From assembly GCF_006438925.1 (NCBI RefSeq), contig NZ_RCZA01000003.1:100241-164240 (forward strand): DNA of 64,000 nucleotides, read 5' to 3'. The translations under genes were made by a program, and so were the position numbers. The first letter of the stretch is position 1. Each line of letters starts with the position of its first letter. Source of the DNA: Pseudomonas mandelii. Lineage in GTDB: Bacteria; Pseudomonadota; Gammaproteobacteria; Pseudomonadales; Pseudomonadaceae. Below are positions 8,714-18,165 of the stretch, piece after piece. The notes below the pieces were generated by a model that worked only from the letters and a program-made list of their open reading frames with translations, had not been told where the DNA came from and searched no databases.

Positions 8714-10330
8714 ATGAGCCAACAGTTTCAACACGATGTTCTGGTAATTGGCAGCGGTGCTGCCGGCTTGAGCCTTGCCCTGACCTTGCCCGGTCATTTG
8801 CGCATCGCCGTGCTGAGCAAAGGCGACCTCGCCAATGGCTCGACTTTCTGGGCCCAAGGTGGCGTCGCTGCCGTCCTGGATGATACCGACACCGTTGAAT
8901 CACATGTCGATGACACCCTCAATGCTGGCGGCGGCCTGTGCCACGAAGACGCCGTGCGCTTTACCGTCGAGCACAGTAAAGAGGCGATTCAATGGCTGAT
9001 CGACCAAGGTGTGCCCTTCACCCGCGATGAACAGTCCGGCACCGAAGATGGCGGATTCGAGTTCCACCTGACCCGCGAAGGCGGTCACAGCCATCGGCGC
9101 ATCATCCATGCTGCCGATGCCACGGGCGCAGCGATTTTCAGAACCTTGCTCGACAAGGCCAGGCAACGACCGAACATCGAACTGCTGGAGCAGCGGGTCG
9201 CGGTCGACCTGATCACCGAAAAGCGCCTGGGCCTTGAAGGTGATCGCTGCCTCGGCGCTTACGTCCTCAATCGCGGGACCGGTGAAGTCGACACCTACGG
9301 CGCTCGCTTTGTGATCCTCGCATCGGGCGGCGCAGCAAAGGTCTATCTCTATACCAGCAACCCCGACGGCGCCTGCGGTGATGGCATTGCCATGGCCTGG
9401 CGTTCGGGCTGCCGGGTGGCGAATCTGGAGTTCAACCAGTTCCACCCCACTTGCCTGTATCACCCGCAAGCCAAGAGTTTCCTGATCACCGAAGCCCTGC
9501 GCGGCGAAGGCGCACACCTGAAGCTGCCCAACGGCGAACGCTTCATGCAACGCTTCGACCCTCGCGCCGAACTGGCCCCGCGCGACATCGTCGCCCGGGC
9601 CATCGACCATGAAATGAAGCGCCTGGGCGTCGATTGTGTCTATCTGGACATCAGCCACAAGCCGGAAGCGTTCATCAAGACTCACTTCCCGACGGTGTAC
9701 GAACGCTGCCTCGAATTCTCCATCGACATCACCAAGCAACCGATTCCAGTGGTTCCGGCGGCGCACTACACGTGCGGCGGCGTGATGGTCGATCAGCAGG
9801 GTCGCACCGACGTGCCGGGTCTATATGCCATTGGTGAAACCAGTTTCACCGGGCTGCATGGCGCCAACCGCATGGCCAGCAACTCGTTACTCGAGTGTTT
9901 CGTTTACGCGCGTTCCGCGGCGGCGGACATTCTTGATCAACTGCCGCAGGTTTCGGTTCCGATCGCCCTGCCCGTCTGGGATGCGAGCCAGGTCACCGAC
10001 TCCGATGAGGACGTGATTATTGCGCACAACTGGGACGAACTGCGGCGATTCATGTGGGACTACGTCGGCATTGTGCGCACCAACAAGCGCTTGCAACGGG
10101 CACAGCACCGTGTGCGGTTGTTGCTGGACGAAATCGATGAGTTCTACAGCAACTACAAGGTCAGTCGGGACTTGATCGAACTGCGTAACCTGGCCCAAGT
10201 GGCCGAGCTGATGATCCAGTCAGCCATGGAACGCAAGGAAAGTCGCGGCCTGCATTACACCCTCGACTATCCGAACATGCTGCCGGTTGCCCTGGACACT
10301 ATTCTGGTGCCGCCCACCTACGTCGACTGA
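8714..10330 (+). CDS. nadB: L-aspartate oxidase NadB
   Basis: A 538-residue FAD enzyme that oxidises L-aspartate to iminoaspartate, the first step of de novo NAD synthesis. The N-terminal dinucleotide motif is [13 protein letters not shown] (about 11-23). The family segments [21 protein letters not shown] ([11 protein letters not shown]) and [21 protein letters not shown] are present, as is the C-terminal helical domain of the succinate dehydrogenase/fumarate reductase flavoprotein family. The frame is open for 66 codons further up, but ATG 8714 gives the family length and N-terminus. Its 3' end overlaps the convergent ygfX by 32 bp. Confidence 0.96.
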   Translation: MSQQFQHDVLVIGSGAAGLSLALTLPGHLRIAVLSKGDLANGSTFWAQGGVAAVLDDTDTVESHVDDTLNAGGGLCHEDAVRFTVEHSKEAIQWLIDQGVPFTRDEQSGTEDGGFEFHLTREGGHSHRRIIHAADATGAAIFRTLLDKARQRPNIELLEQRVAVDLITEKRLGLEGDRCLGAYVLNRGTGEVDTYGARFVILASGGAAKVYLYTSNPDGACGDGIAMAWRSGCRVANLEFNQFHPTCLYHPQAKSFLITEALRGEGAHLKLPNGERFMQRFDPRAELAPRDIVARAIDHEMKRLGVDCVYLDISHKPEAFIKTHFPTVYERCLEFSIDITKQPIPVVPAAHYTCGGVMVDQQGRTDVPGLYAIGETSFTGLHGANRMASNSLLECFVYARSAAADILDQLPQVSVPIALPVWDASQVTDSDEDVIIAHNWDELRRFMWDYVGIVRTNKRLQRAQHRVRLLLDEIDEFYSNYKVSRDLIELRNLAQVAELMIQSAMERKESRGLHYTLDYPNMLPVALDTILVPPTYVD

Positions 10331-10751
10331 ACGTGAGCCGAACCCGCAGGCGTCGGTGCAGATCCGCCGCCTGCGAGTCACGAGGCACACAAACTGCCCT
10401 GACTCGTCGTTCGCCCCGCAGTCGAAAACGCAGCACAACGAGCAACGGTAGCGCCAGACTGTCCGGTCGTAACTGCACCGATTGCCAACCCTCCTCCTGA
10501 TTCCACAATTGCCAGCCATCGGCATTGCGACGCAAGCCGCGAAATGCCCTTGGGTGTGTCAGCAGAATCTGTCGCGGTAACGCCCAAGCGCCGTGAGCCA
10601 GACAGCAAACAACGCCGAGCAGACAGGCCCAGACCGGAATAGATAGAAGGAAGAGCGAACCCAGCGCGAACAACTGGGCCAGAAGATACGCCGCCAGCAA
10701 TTGCCGTGAGGCATGCCAGCGGCATTCGAACGCATTACTTGGGCTGGACAC
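10299..10751 (-). CDS. YgfX/CptA-like membrane protein
   Basis: A 150-residue protein with two adjacent membrane spans (about residues 18-36 and 38-56) followed by a basic cytosolic domain. Position next to sdhE and the pattern [12 protein letters not shown] fit the YgfX (CptA) family, first described as a membrane toxin that acts on cytoskeletal proteins in E. coli, with the neighbour once taken as its antitoxin. The start at 10751 overlaps sdhE by 17 bp, and the 3' end overlaps nadB by 32 bp on the other strand. The toxin role is disputed; the assignment is by synteny and topology. Confidence 0.7.
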   Translation of the reverse strand: MSSPSNAFECRWHASRQLLAAYLLAQLFALGSLFLLSIPVWACLLGVVCCLAHGAWALPRQILLTHPRAFRGLRRNADGWQLWNQEEGWQSVQLRPDSLALPLLVVLRFRLRGERRVRAVCVPRDSQAADLHRRLRVRLTFSRRRWAAPE

Positions 10752-10989
10752 GATCCAGAATCATGCGAACCATGCGCTGAAGCTCCGGATCTTCCGATTC
10801 GGCGCGCTCCATGAACCAGCCGAACATGTCCTGATCTTCGCATTCGAGCAGCTTGCGGTAGCAATCGCGGTCGACATCATTGAGGTGCGGATAGACCTCT
10901 TTCACGAACGGTACCAGCAACACGTCAAGCTCAAGCATGCCGCGGCGGCTGTGCCAGTAGAGGCGATTCAGTTCAACATCTTCGACCAT
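10735..10989 (-). CDS. sdhE: Succinate dehydrogenase flavinylation factor SdhE
   Basis: An 84-residue small helical protein with the diagnostic RGMLE motif (residues 16-20, in [10 protein letters not shown]). SdhE proteins promote covalent FAD attachment to SdhA and FrdA. The ATG at 10989 has GGAG upstream (complement of CTCCTC-like sequence), and longer in-frame starts give an N-terminus foreign to the family. It overlaps ygfX and is divergent from ygfZ, the same grouping as in E. coli. Confidence 0.93.
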   Translation of the reverse strand: MVEDVELNRLYWHSRRGMLELDVLLVPFVKEVYPHLNDVDRDCYRKLLECEDQDMFGWFMERAESEDPELQRMVRMILDRVQPK

Positions 10990-11138
10990 GGAGCGCTCCT
11001 CAAATAGGCGGCAAGTATACAGCCCCAGGCGGAGTCGAACACTCGGCTTTGGTCGGCCACCAACGATCCTTTGTGAACTACCCATTTCAAGAGCGCCCCC
11101 TTATGATGTCCCCCAGACTCTTTACCCTGCGATGACCC

Positions 11139-12080
11139 ATGGCCGATTCTGCTTTTTTCTGCACCCTGTCTCACGAAGGCGTTCTCGCAGTACGCGGCGC
11201 GGATGCCGGCAAATTCCTGCAAGGCCAATTGACCTGCAACCTCAATTACCTGAGTGACACCCAGGCCAGCCTCGGCGCCCGCTGCACGCAGAAGGGCCGG
11301 ATGCAGTCGAGTTTCCGCATCCTGCTGGAAGGCGACGGCGTTCTGATGGCCATGGCCACCGAACTGCTGGAACCACAACTGGCGGATCTGAAAAAGTACG
11401 CAGTGTTTTCCAAGTCCAAACTGACCGATGAAAGCGCTGCCTGGGTCCGCTTCGGCATCGACCATGGCGATGCGGCTCTGATCAGCCTCGGTCTTGATCT
11501 TCCGGCCGACACCGACAGCGTCGTGCGCAATGACGGCATGATCGCCATTCGCGTCTCGCCGGAGCGCGCCGAACTCTGGGTCGCCGCCGACCAGGCCGAC
11601 CTTATCAAGGGCAAGCTGTCCGCCGTATTGGCCGAAGGCGACCTGAATCAATGGCTGTTGGGCCAGATCCGCGCTGGGATCGGTCAGGTCATGCCAAGCA
11701 CTCGCGAGTTGTTCATCCCGCAGATGCTCAATCTGCAAGCCGTGGGTGGCGTGAGCTTCAAGAAAGGTTGCTACACCGGCCAGGAAATCGTCGCGCGCAT
11801 GCAATACCTGGGCAAACTCAAGCGCCGCTTGTATCGCCTGAAACTGGATGCCAACGAGCTGCCTGAACCTGGCACACAATTGTTTTCCCCTACCCACGGC
11901 AGCTCTATCGGCGAAGTGGTGCTGGCCGCCAACACCGGGCAAAACATTGAACTTCTGGCCGTGCTGCAAGCCGAAGCAGCTGAAGGGGGTGATATCCATC
12001 TGGGCGCGCTCGAAGGGCCAGCCCTGCACCTGCTCGACCTGCCTTACGAACTGGATCGCGATCGCGAAATCCAGCGTTAA
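11139..12080 (+). CDS. ygfZ: Folate-binding protein YgfZ/GcvT-like
   Basis: A 313-residue cytosolic protein of the YgfZ/CAF17 family, which uses tetrahydrofolate to support repair or assembly of iron-sulfur clusters. It carries the family signature K-G-C-Y-T-G-Q-E (in FKKGCYTGQEIVARMQYLGK) around residue 208-215. The N-terminal half is GcvT-like (VRGADAGKFLQGQLTCNL). Divergent from sdhE, with a 149-bp shared promoter region. Confidence 0.93.
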   Translation: MADSAFFCTLSHEGVLAVRGADAGKFLQGQLTCNLNYLSDTQASLGARCTQKGRMQSSFRILLEGDGVLMAMATELLEPQLADLKKYAVFSKSKLTDESAAWVRFGIDHGDAALISLGLDLPADTDSVVRNDGMIAIRVSPERAELWVAADQADLIKGKLSAVLAEGDLNQWLLGQIRAGIGQVMPSTRELFIPQMLNLQAVGGVSFKKGCYTGQEIVARMQYLGKLKRRLYRLKLDANELPEPGTQLFSPTHGSSIGEVVLAANTGQNIELLAVLQAEAAEGGDIHLGALEGPALHLLDLPYELDRDREIQR

Positions 12081-12114
12081 CAGCAGCATTTGTCGCAATA
12101 CCTAGAGAAACGAA

Positions 12115-12936
12115 ATGAGCGAGCTGGCGGAAAAGGTCCAACAGGATTTGGTTGAGGCCATCGATAACGATGACCTGGTTCTGCCAACGTTACCGGAAGT
12201 GGCCCTGCAGATTCGCAAGGCCGCTGAAGACCCGGAAATCAGTGTCAGCGCCCTGAGCAAAGTGATCGGCCGCGATACCGCGCTGTCGGCGCGTCTGATC
12301 AAAGTGGTCAATAGCCCGCTGTTGCGCGCGACCCAGGAAGTCACTGACCTGCACACGGCAATCACTCGATTGGGCATCAATTACAGCAGCAACCTGGCCA
12401 TCGGTCTGGTCATGGAACAGATTTTCCATGCCCGCTCCGAAGTGGTGGAACACAAAATGCGCGATGTCTGGCGCAAAAGCCTGGAAATCGCCGGGATCAG
12501 CTATGCATTGTGCCGCAGGTACACGCAGCTCAAGCCCGATCAAGCCGCCCTTGGCGGACTGGTGCATCAGATCGGTGTGTTGCCGATCCTGACCTACGCA
12601 GAAGATCACTATGAACTGCTGGCGGATCCGGTCAGCCTCAACCATGTGATCGATCACATTCATCCACTGCTCGGCGACAAACTGCTCAGAGTCTGGGAAT
12701 TTCCGGAAATGCTGGTACAGCTGCCGGGACTTTATCTGGACTTCAAGCGACAGTCCGAGCGGGTCGATTATGTCGATCTGGTGCAAGTGGCCAACCTGTA
12801 TTGCCACAAGGACACCGACCACCCCCTCGCCCGCATCGACGCATTCAGCGTGCCGGCGTTCAAAAAGCTGGGAATTGATCCGGAGAACGAGTCGATGTGC
12901 CGCGATCTGGAAGAGTCGCGGTCGATGTTTTACTGA
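12115..12936 (+). CDS. HDOD-domain signalling protein
   Basis: A 273-residue protein made almost wholly of one HDOD domain (about residues 18-215), with LPEVALQIRKAAEDPEISVSALSKV and the conserved RLIKVVNSPLLR helix. HDOD proteins lack the catalytic residues of HD phosphohydrolases and act in signalling, often tied to c-di-GMP and motility. No other output or receiver domain is present. It starts 34 bp after ygfZ and may share its transcript. Confidence 0.88.
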   Translation: MSELAEKVQQDLVEAIDNDDLVLPTLPEVALQIRKAAEDPEISVSALSKVIGRDTALSARLIKVVNSPLLRATQEVTDLHTAITRLGINYSSNLAIGLVMEQIFHARSEVVEHKMRDVWRKSLEIAGISYALCRRYTQLKPDQAALGGLVHQIGVLPILTYAEDHYELLADPVSLNHVIDHIHPLLGDKLLRVWEFPEMLVQLPGLYLDFKRQSERVDYVDLVQVANLYCHKDTDHPLARIDAFSVPAFKKLGIDPENESMCRDLEESRSMFY

Positions 12937-12956
12937 TTGGGACCGCAGCGCCCCAA

Positions 12957-13031
12957 TCGCGAGCAAGCTCGCCCCCACACTGGATCTATGTAGCAGCGAA
13001 GATTCCCTGTGGGAGCGAGCTTGCTCGCGAT
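12957..13031. repeat. REP inverted pair
   Basis: TCGCGAGCAAGCTCGCCCCC and the complementary GAGCGAGCTTGCTCGCGA face each other over a short spacer between convergent HDOD and tctE genes. Confidence 0.9.
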
Positions 13032-13050
13032 GGGGCCATAACAAACACCA

Positions 13051-14439
13051 TCACTCTCCCGCAATAAAACTCACCCGCACCTTCAACCCCGCCTGTTCGC
13101 CATCGTGCAGGCTGATTTGAGCCAGGTGGGCGCGGCAGATCTCACCGACAATCGCCAGCCCCAACCCCGAACCAGCCACCTGCTGGTTGCGCCGGTAAAA
13201 GCGCTCGAACACCCGATCGCGCTCTTCAAGAGGAATGCCTGGGCCGTCGTCCTCGACCTCCAGCACGGCCGGTGCCGTGACCCGAAGAATCACGTTGCCA
13301 CCCGACGGCGTGTGCGCCAGCGCGTTATCCACCAGATTGCTCAACAGTTCGTTCAATAGCGTTGGCTCGCCGCGCAACCATACGGGCTCGTCCGCTTCCA
13401 GCGCCAGCGCCACACCGCGTGCGTGGGCCAGCGGTGCCATGGCCATGCCGAGTTCGCGCGCCAGCTGACTGAGGTCAAGCAACTGCGCGCCGCCCTCGGC
13501 GATGGCCCGGGCGCCATTTTCGACCCGTGCCAGCGAGAGCAATTGATTGGCAAGGTGGGTCAAACGGTCCGTGCCTTGGGCGGCGGTTTCCAATGTACTG
13601 CGCCAGGTTTCAGGTTCGGTCGAACGCAAACCCAGTTCCAGTCGTGCCTTGAGCGCCGCCAGGGGAGTACGCAGCTCATGGGCGGCATCGGCGATGAACT
13701 GCGCCTGACGCTCGAACTGCCCGCGCAGGCGCTCGGTAAAGTGATTGAGCGCGCGCACCAGTGGCCATAATTCGTGCTGCACTTCCACCAACGGTAATGG
13801 CCGCAGATCGTCCGACTGACGTTCTTCCACCGCGGTGCGCAAGCGTTCCAGCGGACGCAACGCGGCGCTGACCGCAAACCACACTAACAACAACGCCCCC
13901 ACCGCCAGCATGCCCAGACGCAGCAACGTGTCCGCCGCCAGGCTGCGGGCCATGCTGACCCGCGCCTCATCGGTTTCCGCCACGCGGATTTCCGCCATGC
14001 CGTTCATGTTCGGCTCGCTCACGGGTTTGAGCAGGCTCACCACACGCACGTTCTGCCCCTGGTACTTGGCGTTATAGAAACGCGCCAGTGCCGGATAGTC
14101 ATCAGTTCGCGGCGTTCCCGGCGGCGGTGGCGGAAGGTTTTCGTAGCCAGAGATCAGCTTCTGATTGATGTCGTTGACCAGATAAAAAATCCGCCCCGCG
14201 CTGTCGTAGGCGAAGGTGTCGAGGGCCACGTACGGCACGTCGGCACTCAGCGAGCCGTCACGCTGGGAGACGCCCGCAGCGATGGTCCGCGCCGAGGCCA
14301 GCAAGGTCCGGTCATAGGCGGTATCGGCCGCTTCGCGACCGTTCCAGTAAGCGCTCAAACCACTGGCCAACATCAACACCACCAGCAACAACGCCAGATT
14401 CCACAGCAACCGCCAGCGCAGGCTGCTGGGCTTATGCAT
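13051..14439 (-). CDS. tctE: Sensor histidine kinase TctE-like
   Basis: A 462-residue membrane kinase. TM1 is at about residues 11-30, a periplasmic sensor covers about 31-160, TM2 is near 165-187, then HAMP. The phospho-acceptor box is DAAHELRTPLAAL (His near 255), and the ATPase domain has DNALAHTPSGG and EDDGPGIPLEERD. Its partner gene tctD overlaps it by 8 bp and the pair is divergent from a tricarboxylate porin/transporter operon, as in Salmonella TctDE and P. aeruginosa. It likely senses citrate or a related tricarboxylate. Confidence 0.9.
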   Translation of the reverse strand: MHKPSSLRWRLLWNLALLLVVLMLASGLSAYWNGREAADTAYDRTLLASARTIAAGVSQRDGSLSADVPYVALDTFAYDSAGRIFYLVNDINQKLISGYENLPPPPPGTPRTDDYPALARFYNAKYQGQNVRVVSLLKPVSEPNMNGMAEIRVAETDEARVSMARSLAADTLLRLGMLAVGALLLVWFAVSAALRPLERLRTAVEERQSDDLRPLPLVEVQHELWPLVRALNHFTERLRGQFERQAQFIADAAHELRTPLAALKARLELGLRSTEPETWRSTLETAAQGTDRLTHLANQLLSLARVENGARAIAEGGAQLLDLSQLARELGMAMAPLAHARGVALALEADEPVWLRGEPTLLNELLSNLVDNALAHTPSGGNVILRVTAPAVLEVEDDGPGIPLEERDRVFERFYRRNQQVAGSGLGLAIVGEICRAHLAQISLHDGEQAGLKVRVSFIAGE

Positions 14440-15103
14440 CGCGGCTTTCCAGCAAGTAGCCGAGACCGCGGAACGTCACGATAACCACCGGTTGGCCATC
14501 GAGCTTTTTGCGCAGGCGATGAACATAGATCTCGATGGCGTCGGGGCTGGCCTCTTCGTCCAGACCGAAGACTTGCGAGGCCAGTTGTTCCTTGCTCATC
14601 ACCCGGCCAGGACGGGCGATCAGCGCTTCAAGAACAGCCTGTTCGCGGGAGGTCAGGGCCAGCAATTCTTCGCCGAGGGTGAAGCGCCGAGTGTCCAGGT
14701 CATAGGACAGCACGCCACAGCGCTGCTGGCGCTCACCACCGAGCACACTGCGGCGCAGCAAGGCTTTGACCCGGGCTTCGAGTTCGGTCAGTTCGAAGGG
14801 TTTGGCCAGGTAATCGTCAGCGCCAAGGTTCAGGCCGTGGACCCGATCCTTGACGTCGCTGCGGGCGGTCAACATCAACACCGGCAGGTTCTTGCCCCGC
14901 GCCCGCAGGCGCGCCAGCACTTCGAAGCCATCCATGCGCGGCAGACCGACGTCAAGGATCGCCATGGCGTATTCCTCGCTGCTCAACGCCAGGTCGGCTG
15001 CCACACCGTCGTGCAGCACATCCACGGTCAGCCCGGTGCTCTTGAGCGCCTGGGCGACACTTTCGGCGAGCTGCAGATGGTCTTCGACGAGCAGAACACG
15101 CAT
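14432..15103 (-). CDS. tctD: Response regulator TctD-like (OmpR family)
   Basis: A 223-residue regulator. The receiver domain has phospho-acceptor D51 (AILDVGLPRMDG) and K near 101. The C-terminal OmpR/PhoB winged helix spans about 125-220 (LTSREQAVLEALIARPGRVMSK, then a recognition helix in EIYVHRLRKKL). It should activate the divergent opdH-tctCBA operon; three 11-bp-spaced direct repeats between them fit an OmpR-family site. Confidence 0.92.
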   Translation of the reverse strand: MRVLLVEDHLQLAESVAQALKSTGLTVDVLHDGVAADLALSSEEYAMAILDVGLPRMDGFEVLARLRARGKNLPVLMLTARSDVKDRVHGLNLGADDYLAKPFELTELEARVKALLRRSVLGGERQQRCGVLSYDLDTRRFTLGEELLALTSREQAVLEALIARPGRVMSKEQLASQVFGLDEEASPDAIEIYVHRLRKKLDGQPVVIVTFRGLGYLLESRDA

Positions 15104-15191
15104 GGATCTTTACCTCATTCAGGGATGGTCGATGCCATTCTTTGGCGCGGAGTTTACAGCCGCAACCGCCGCTGTGAAGCCCGAAAACCGT

Positions 15192-15221
15192 GAAAGTCTT
15201 CTGAAAGGTTAGCGAAAGGTT
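15192..15221 (+). promoter_or_regulatory. Candidate TctD operator: three 11-bp direct repeats
   Basis: GAAAGTCT (15192), GAAAGGTT (15203) and GAAAGGTT (15214) start exactly 11 bp apart, the spacing of tandem OmpR-family subunits on one DNA face. The site lies in the 233-bp divergent region between tctD and the porin gene, 116 bp before the porin start. Confidence 0.6.
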
Positions 15222-15336
15222 GGCCGGTTAGAGTCCAGCCACGGACAGTTTCGACTGCCGTCGCTACCGCACATAGCGTACGAAAAACGCCTCGAAGCGT
15301 TTTCGCCAATAAGAACAATAAACGGAGTACTTCAAG

Positions 15337-16629
15337 ATGCTGTCCATGCAGCTTCAGGCTTGCCCGCCTGCTCGCTTTTCCCGCCTCAGCCACACCGCCC
15401 TTGCCAGTGCCGCCGCCCTCGCCGGCTTTTCGCCGTTGAGCCAGGCTGCCTTCTTCGAAGACAGTACGGCAACCCTCGAAACCCGCAACATGTATTTCAA
15501 CCGCGACTTTCGCGACGGTACCAGCGCCCAGCAATCCAAGCGGGACGAATGGGCCCAGGGCTTCATGCTCAATCTGCAATCGGGTTACACCGACGGCACC
15601 GTGGGGTTCGGTGTCGATGCGCTGGGCATGTTGGGGGTCAAACTCGATTCGAGTCCCGACCGCACCGGCACCGGCCTGCTGCCAACCCATGACGACGGCC
15701 GCGCCGCCGATGAGTACTCCAAGCTGGGCCTGACCGGCAAAGTGAAGATCTCCGCCACGGAACTTAAAATCGGCAGCCTGATTCCGGAACTGCCGATCCT
15801 CAAGCCCAACGACGGGCGCATCCTGCCACAGACTTTTGAAGGTGGAATGCTGACCTCCAAAGAGATCAAGAACCTGACCTTCACCGGCGGGCGTCTGGAG
15901 AAAGCCAAGGACCGCGACAGCACCGACTTCGAGGACATCGCCCTCAACAACAAGAACAGCCGCTTCGCTGGCACCGCAGCCGGCAAGCATTTCGACTTTG
16001 GCGGCCTGGACTACAAGTTCACCGACAAAATCACCGGCAGCTACCACTTCGCGCAACTTGATGAAGTCTACAACCAGCACTTCCTCGGTGTTGTCGCTTC
16101 GCAACCGTTCGGCCCCGGCACTTTCGGCACCGATTTGCGCCTGGCCATCAGTGATGACCAGGGTGCGGCCCGTGGCGGCAAGATCGACAACAAATCCCTC
16201 AACGGCCTGGTGAGCTACGCCTTGAGCGGGCATAAATTCAGCGCCGGTTATCAGCACATGTCCGGCGACAGTGCGTTTCCTTATGTCGATGGCAGTGACC
16301 CGTATCTGGTCAACTTCGTTCAGATCAACGACTTTGCCGGCGCCGAAGAACATTCCTGGCAGGCGCGCTACGACTATGACTTCGCCAAACTCGGCATCCC
16401 CGGCCTGAGTTTCATGAGCCGTTACCTGAGCGGTGACAACATCAAGCTCAAGAACGGTGACGAAGGCAAAGAGTGGGAACGCAACACCGAAATCAAATAC
16501 GTCGTACAAAGCGGCGCGCTCAAGGATGTTGCCGTGCGCCTGCGTAATGCCACCTACCGTTCCAACTACTCCGCTCGCGATGCCGATGAAGTGCGTCTGC
16601 TGGTGAGCTATAGCGTTGCCCTTTGGTAA
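15337..16629 (+). CDS. opdH: OprD-family outer-membrane porin, OpdH-like
   Basis: A 430-residue outer-membrane channel with a long signal peptide ending near SQAAFF (about residue 36) and OprD-family features: ETRNMYFNRDFRD near the N-terminus, alternating beta-strand pattern and a C-terminal aromatic (terminal W) suited to BAM recognition. Position directly before tctCBA and divergent from tctDE points to OpdH, the tricarboxylate-inducible OprD paralogue. The start ATG has CGGAG about 11 nt upstream. Confidence 0.9.
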   Translation: MLSMQLQACPPARFSRLSHTALASAAALAGFSPLSQAAFFEDSTATLETRNMYFNRDFRDGTSAQQSKRDEWAQGFMLNLQSGYTDGTVGFGVDALGMLGVKLDSSPDRTGTGLLPTHDDGRAADEYSKLGLTGKVKISATELKIGSLIPELPILKPNDGRILPQTFEGGMLTSKEIKNLTFTGGRLEKAKDRDSTDFEDIALNNKNSRFAGTAAGKHFDFGGLDYKFTDKITGSYHFAQLDEVYNQHFLGVVASQPFGPGTFGTDLRLAISDDQGAARGGKIDNKSLNGLVSYALSGHKFSAGYQHMSGDSAFPYVDGSDPYLVNFVQINDFAGAEEHSWQARYDYDFAKLGIPGLSFMSRYLSGDNIKLKNGDEGKEWERNTEIKYVVQSGALKDVAVRLRNATYRSNYSARDADEVRLLVSYSVALW

Positions 16630-16668
16630 TTCAATACACCTATAACAACAACTCCCAAGGAGACTTGA

Positions 16669-17646
16669 ATGAACTTATCACTGCGTAAAGTTGCTCTCAC
16701 TGCCAGCGCCCTGCTGTTCGCCGGCCAATTGCTCGCCGAACCCAAACGCCCGGAATGCATCGCCCCGGCCTCGCCCGGCGGCGGTTTCGACCTGACCTGC
16801 AAACTGGCGCAAAGCGCGCTGGTGAACCAGAAACTGCTGACCAAACCGATGCGCGTGACCTACATGCCCGGCGGTGTCGGCGCGGTGGCGTACAACGCGG
16901 TGGTCGCTCAGCGTCCAGCCGACGCTGGCACGTTGGTAGCTTGGTCCAGCGGTTCGCTGTTGAACCTGGCCCAAGGCAAGTTCGGTCGTTTCGATGAAAA
17001 CGCCGTGCGCTGGCTGGCCGCCGTTGGAACAAGCTACGGTGCCATCGCGGTGAAAAGCGATTCGCCTTACAAGACCCTGGACGATCTGGTTCAGGCGTTG
17101 AAGAAAGATCCGAGCAAAGTGGTGATCGGCTCTGGCGGCACCGTCGGCAGCCAGGACTGGATGCAAACCGCCCTGATCGCCAAGGCTGCCGGGATCAACC
17201 CGCGCGACCTGCGTTACGTCGCCCTCGAAGGCGGCGGTGAAATCGCCACCGCCCTGCTCGGCGGCCACATCCAGGTCGGCAGCACCGACATCTCCGACTC
17301 CATGCCGCACATCCTGAGTGGTGACATGCGCCTGCTGGCCGTGTTCTCCGAGAAGCGTCTGGACGAGCCGGAAATGAAAGACATTCCGACCGCTAAAGAA
17401 CAAGGCTACGACATCGTCTGGCCAGTGGTTCGCGGCTTCTACCTCGGGCCAAAGGTCAGCGACGAAGACTACGCCTGGTGGAAAGACGCTTTCGACAAGC
17501 TGCTGGCTTCCGAGGAATTCGCCAAGCTTCGCGATCAACGTGAGCTCTTCCCGTTCGCCATGACCGGCCCGGAGCTGGACACCTACGTGAAGAAGCAGGT
17601 TGCGGACTACAAAGTGCTGGCCAAAGAGTTCGGCCTGATTCAGTGA
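16669..17646 (+). CDS. tctC: Tricarboxylate-binding periplasmic protein TctC
   Basis: A 325-residue periplasmic solute-binding protein of the TTT/Bug family. It has a signal peptide (residues 1-23, ending LLAEP) and the family's ligand segment APASPGGGFDLTC, plus YMPGGVGAVAYN. It presents citrate or a relative to the TctAB membrane pair. It lies 39 bp after the porin gene and is followed by a strong hairpin before tctB. Confidence 0.93.
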   Translation: MNLSLRKVALTASALLFAGQLLAEPKRPECIAPASPGGGFDLTCKLAQSALVNQKLLTKPMRVTYMPGGVGAVAYNAVVAQRPADAGTLVAWSSGSLLNLAQGKFGRFDENAVRWLAAVGTSYGAIAVKSDSPYKTLDDLVQALKKDPSKVVIGSGGTVGSQDWMQTALIAKAAGINPRDLRYVALEGGGEIATALLGGHIQVGSTDISDSMPHILSGDMRLLAVFSEKRLDEPEMKDIPTAKEQGYDIVWPVVRGFYLGPKVSDEDYAWWKDAFDKLLASEEFAKLRDQRELFPFAMTGPELDTYVKKQVADYKVLAKEFGLIQ

Positions 17647-17665
17647 TCGCCTCTGTCTAGCGGCT

Positions 17666-17689
17666 GCGGCCCCCGTTCTGCGGGGCCGC
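17666..17689 (+). terminator. Intercistronic hairpin after tctC
   Basis: An 8-bp GC-only stem, GCGGCCCC at 17666-17673 with GGGGCCGC at 17682-17689. No T run follows, so it probably stabilises the tctC transcript or partly limits read-through, allowing more binding protein than membrane protein. Confidence 0.6.
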
Positions 17690-17705
17690 GGCACAGGAGT
17701 TTCCC

Positions 17706-18164
17706 ATGCTCTTACAACGCATTTTCGCTTCGGCGCTGTTGCTGGTCTGTGTTGGCCTGGCGCTGATGGCGTGGCCGTATCAAGCGTCTTTTTCCTACGA
17801 ACCGGTGGGGCCGCGAGCCTTCCCGCTATTGATGCTCGGCCTGATGGGCCTTGGTCTGCTGTACATGGTGTTTCGCCCGACACCGATCATCCACAGCGAT
17901 GACGACCCGAAACTGGACCGTGAAACCCTAACCAAAATCGGCATCTGCGTACTGCTGTTGCTGGTGTTCGCCGGGGCCTTCGAACCCCTTGGTTTCATCG
18001 TCGCCAGCATTCTGATCGGGATCCCTATGGCACGCCTGTATGGCGGCCGCTGGCTACCCAGCACGGTGATCATCAGCCTGATGGCTATCGGTCTTTATCT
18101 GCTGTTCGACAAGGTGATGGACGTGCCACTGCCGTTGGGCGTGCTCGACGTTCTGGAGAACTGA
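17706..18164 (+). CDS. tctB: Tripartite tricarboxylate transporter small subunit TctB
   Basis: A 152-residue membrane protein with four predicted spans (about 5-22, 38-58, 78-97 and 112-140), standard for TctB. It forms the small membrane subunit with TctA. ATG 17706 follows CAGGAG. tctA begins one base after its stop codon. Confidence 0.92.
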   Translation: MLLQRIFASALLLVCVGLALMAWPYQASFSYEPVGPRAFPLLMLGLMGLGLLYMVFRPTPIIHSDDDPKLDRETLTKIGICVLLLLVFAGAFEPLGFIVASILIGIPMARLYGGRWLPSTVIISLMAIGLYLLFDKVMDVPLPLGVLDVLEN

Positions 18165-18165
18165 T

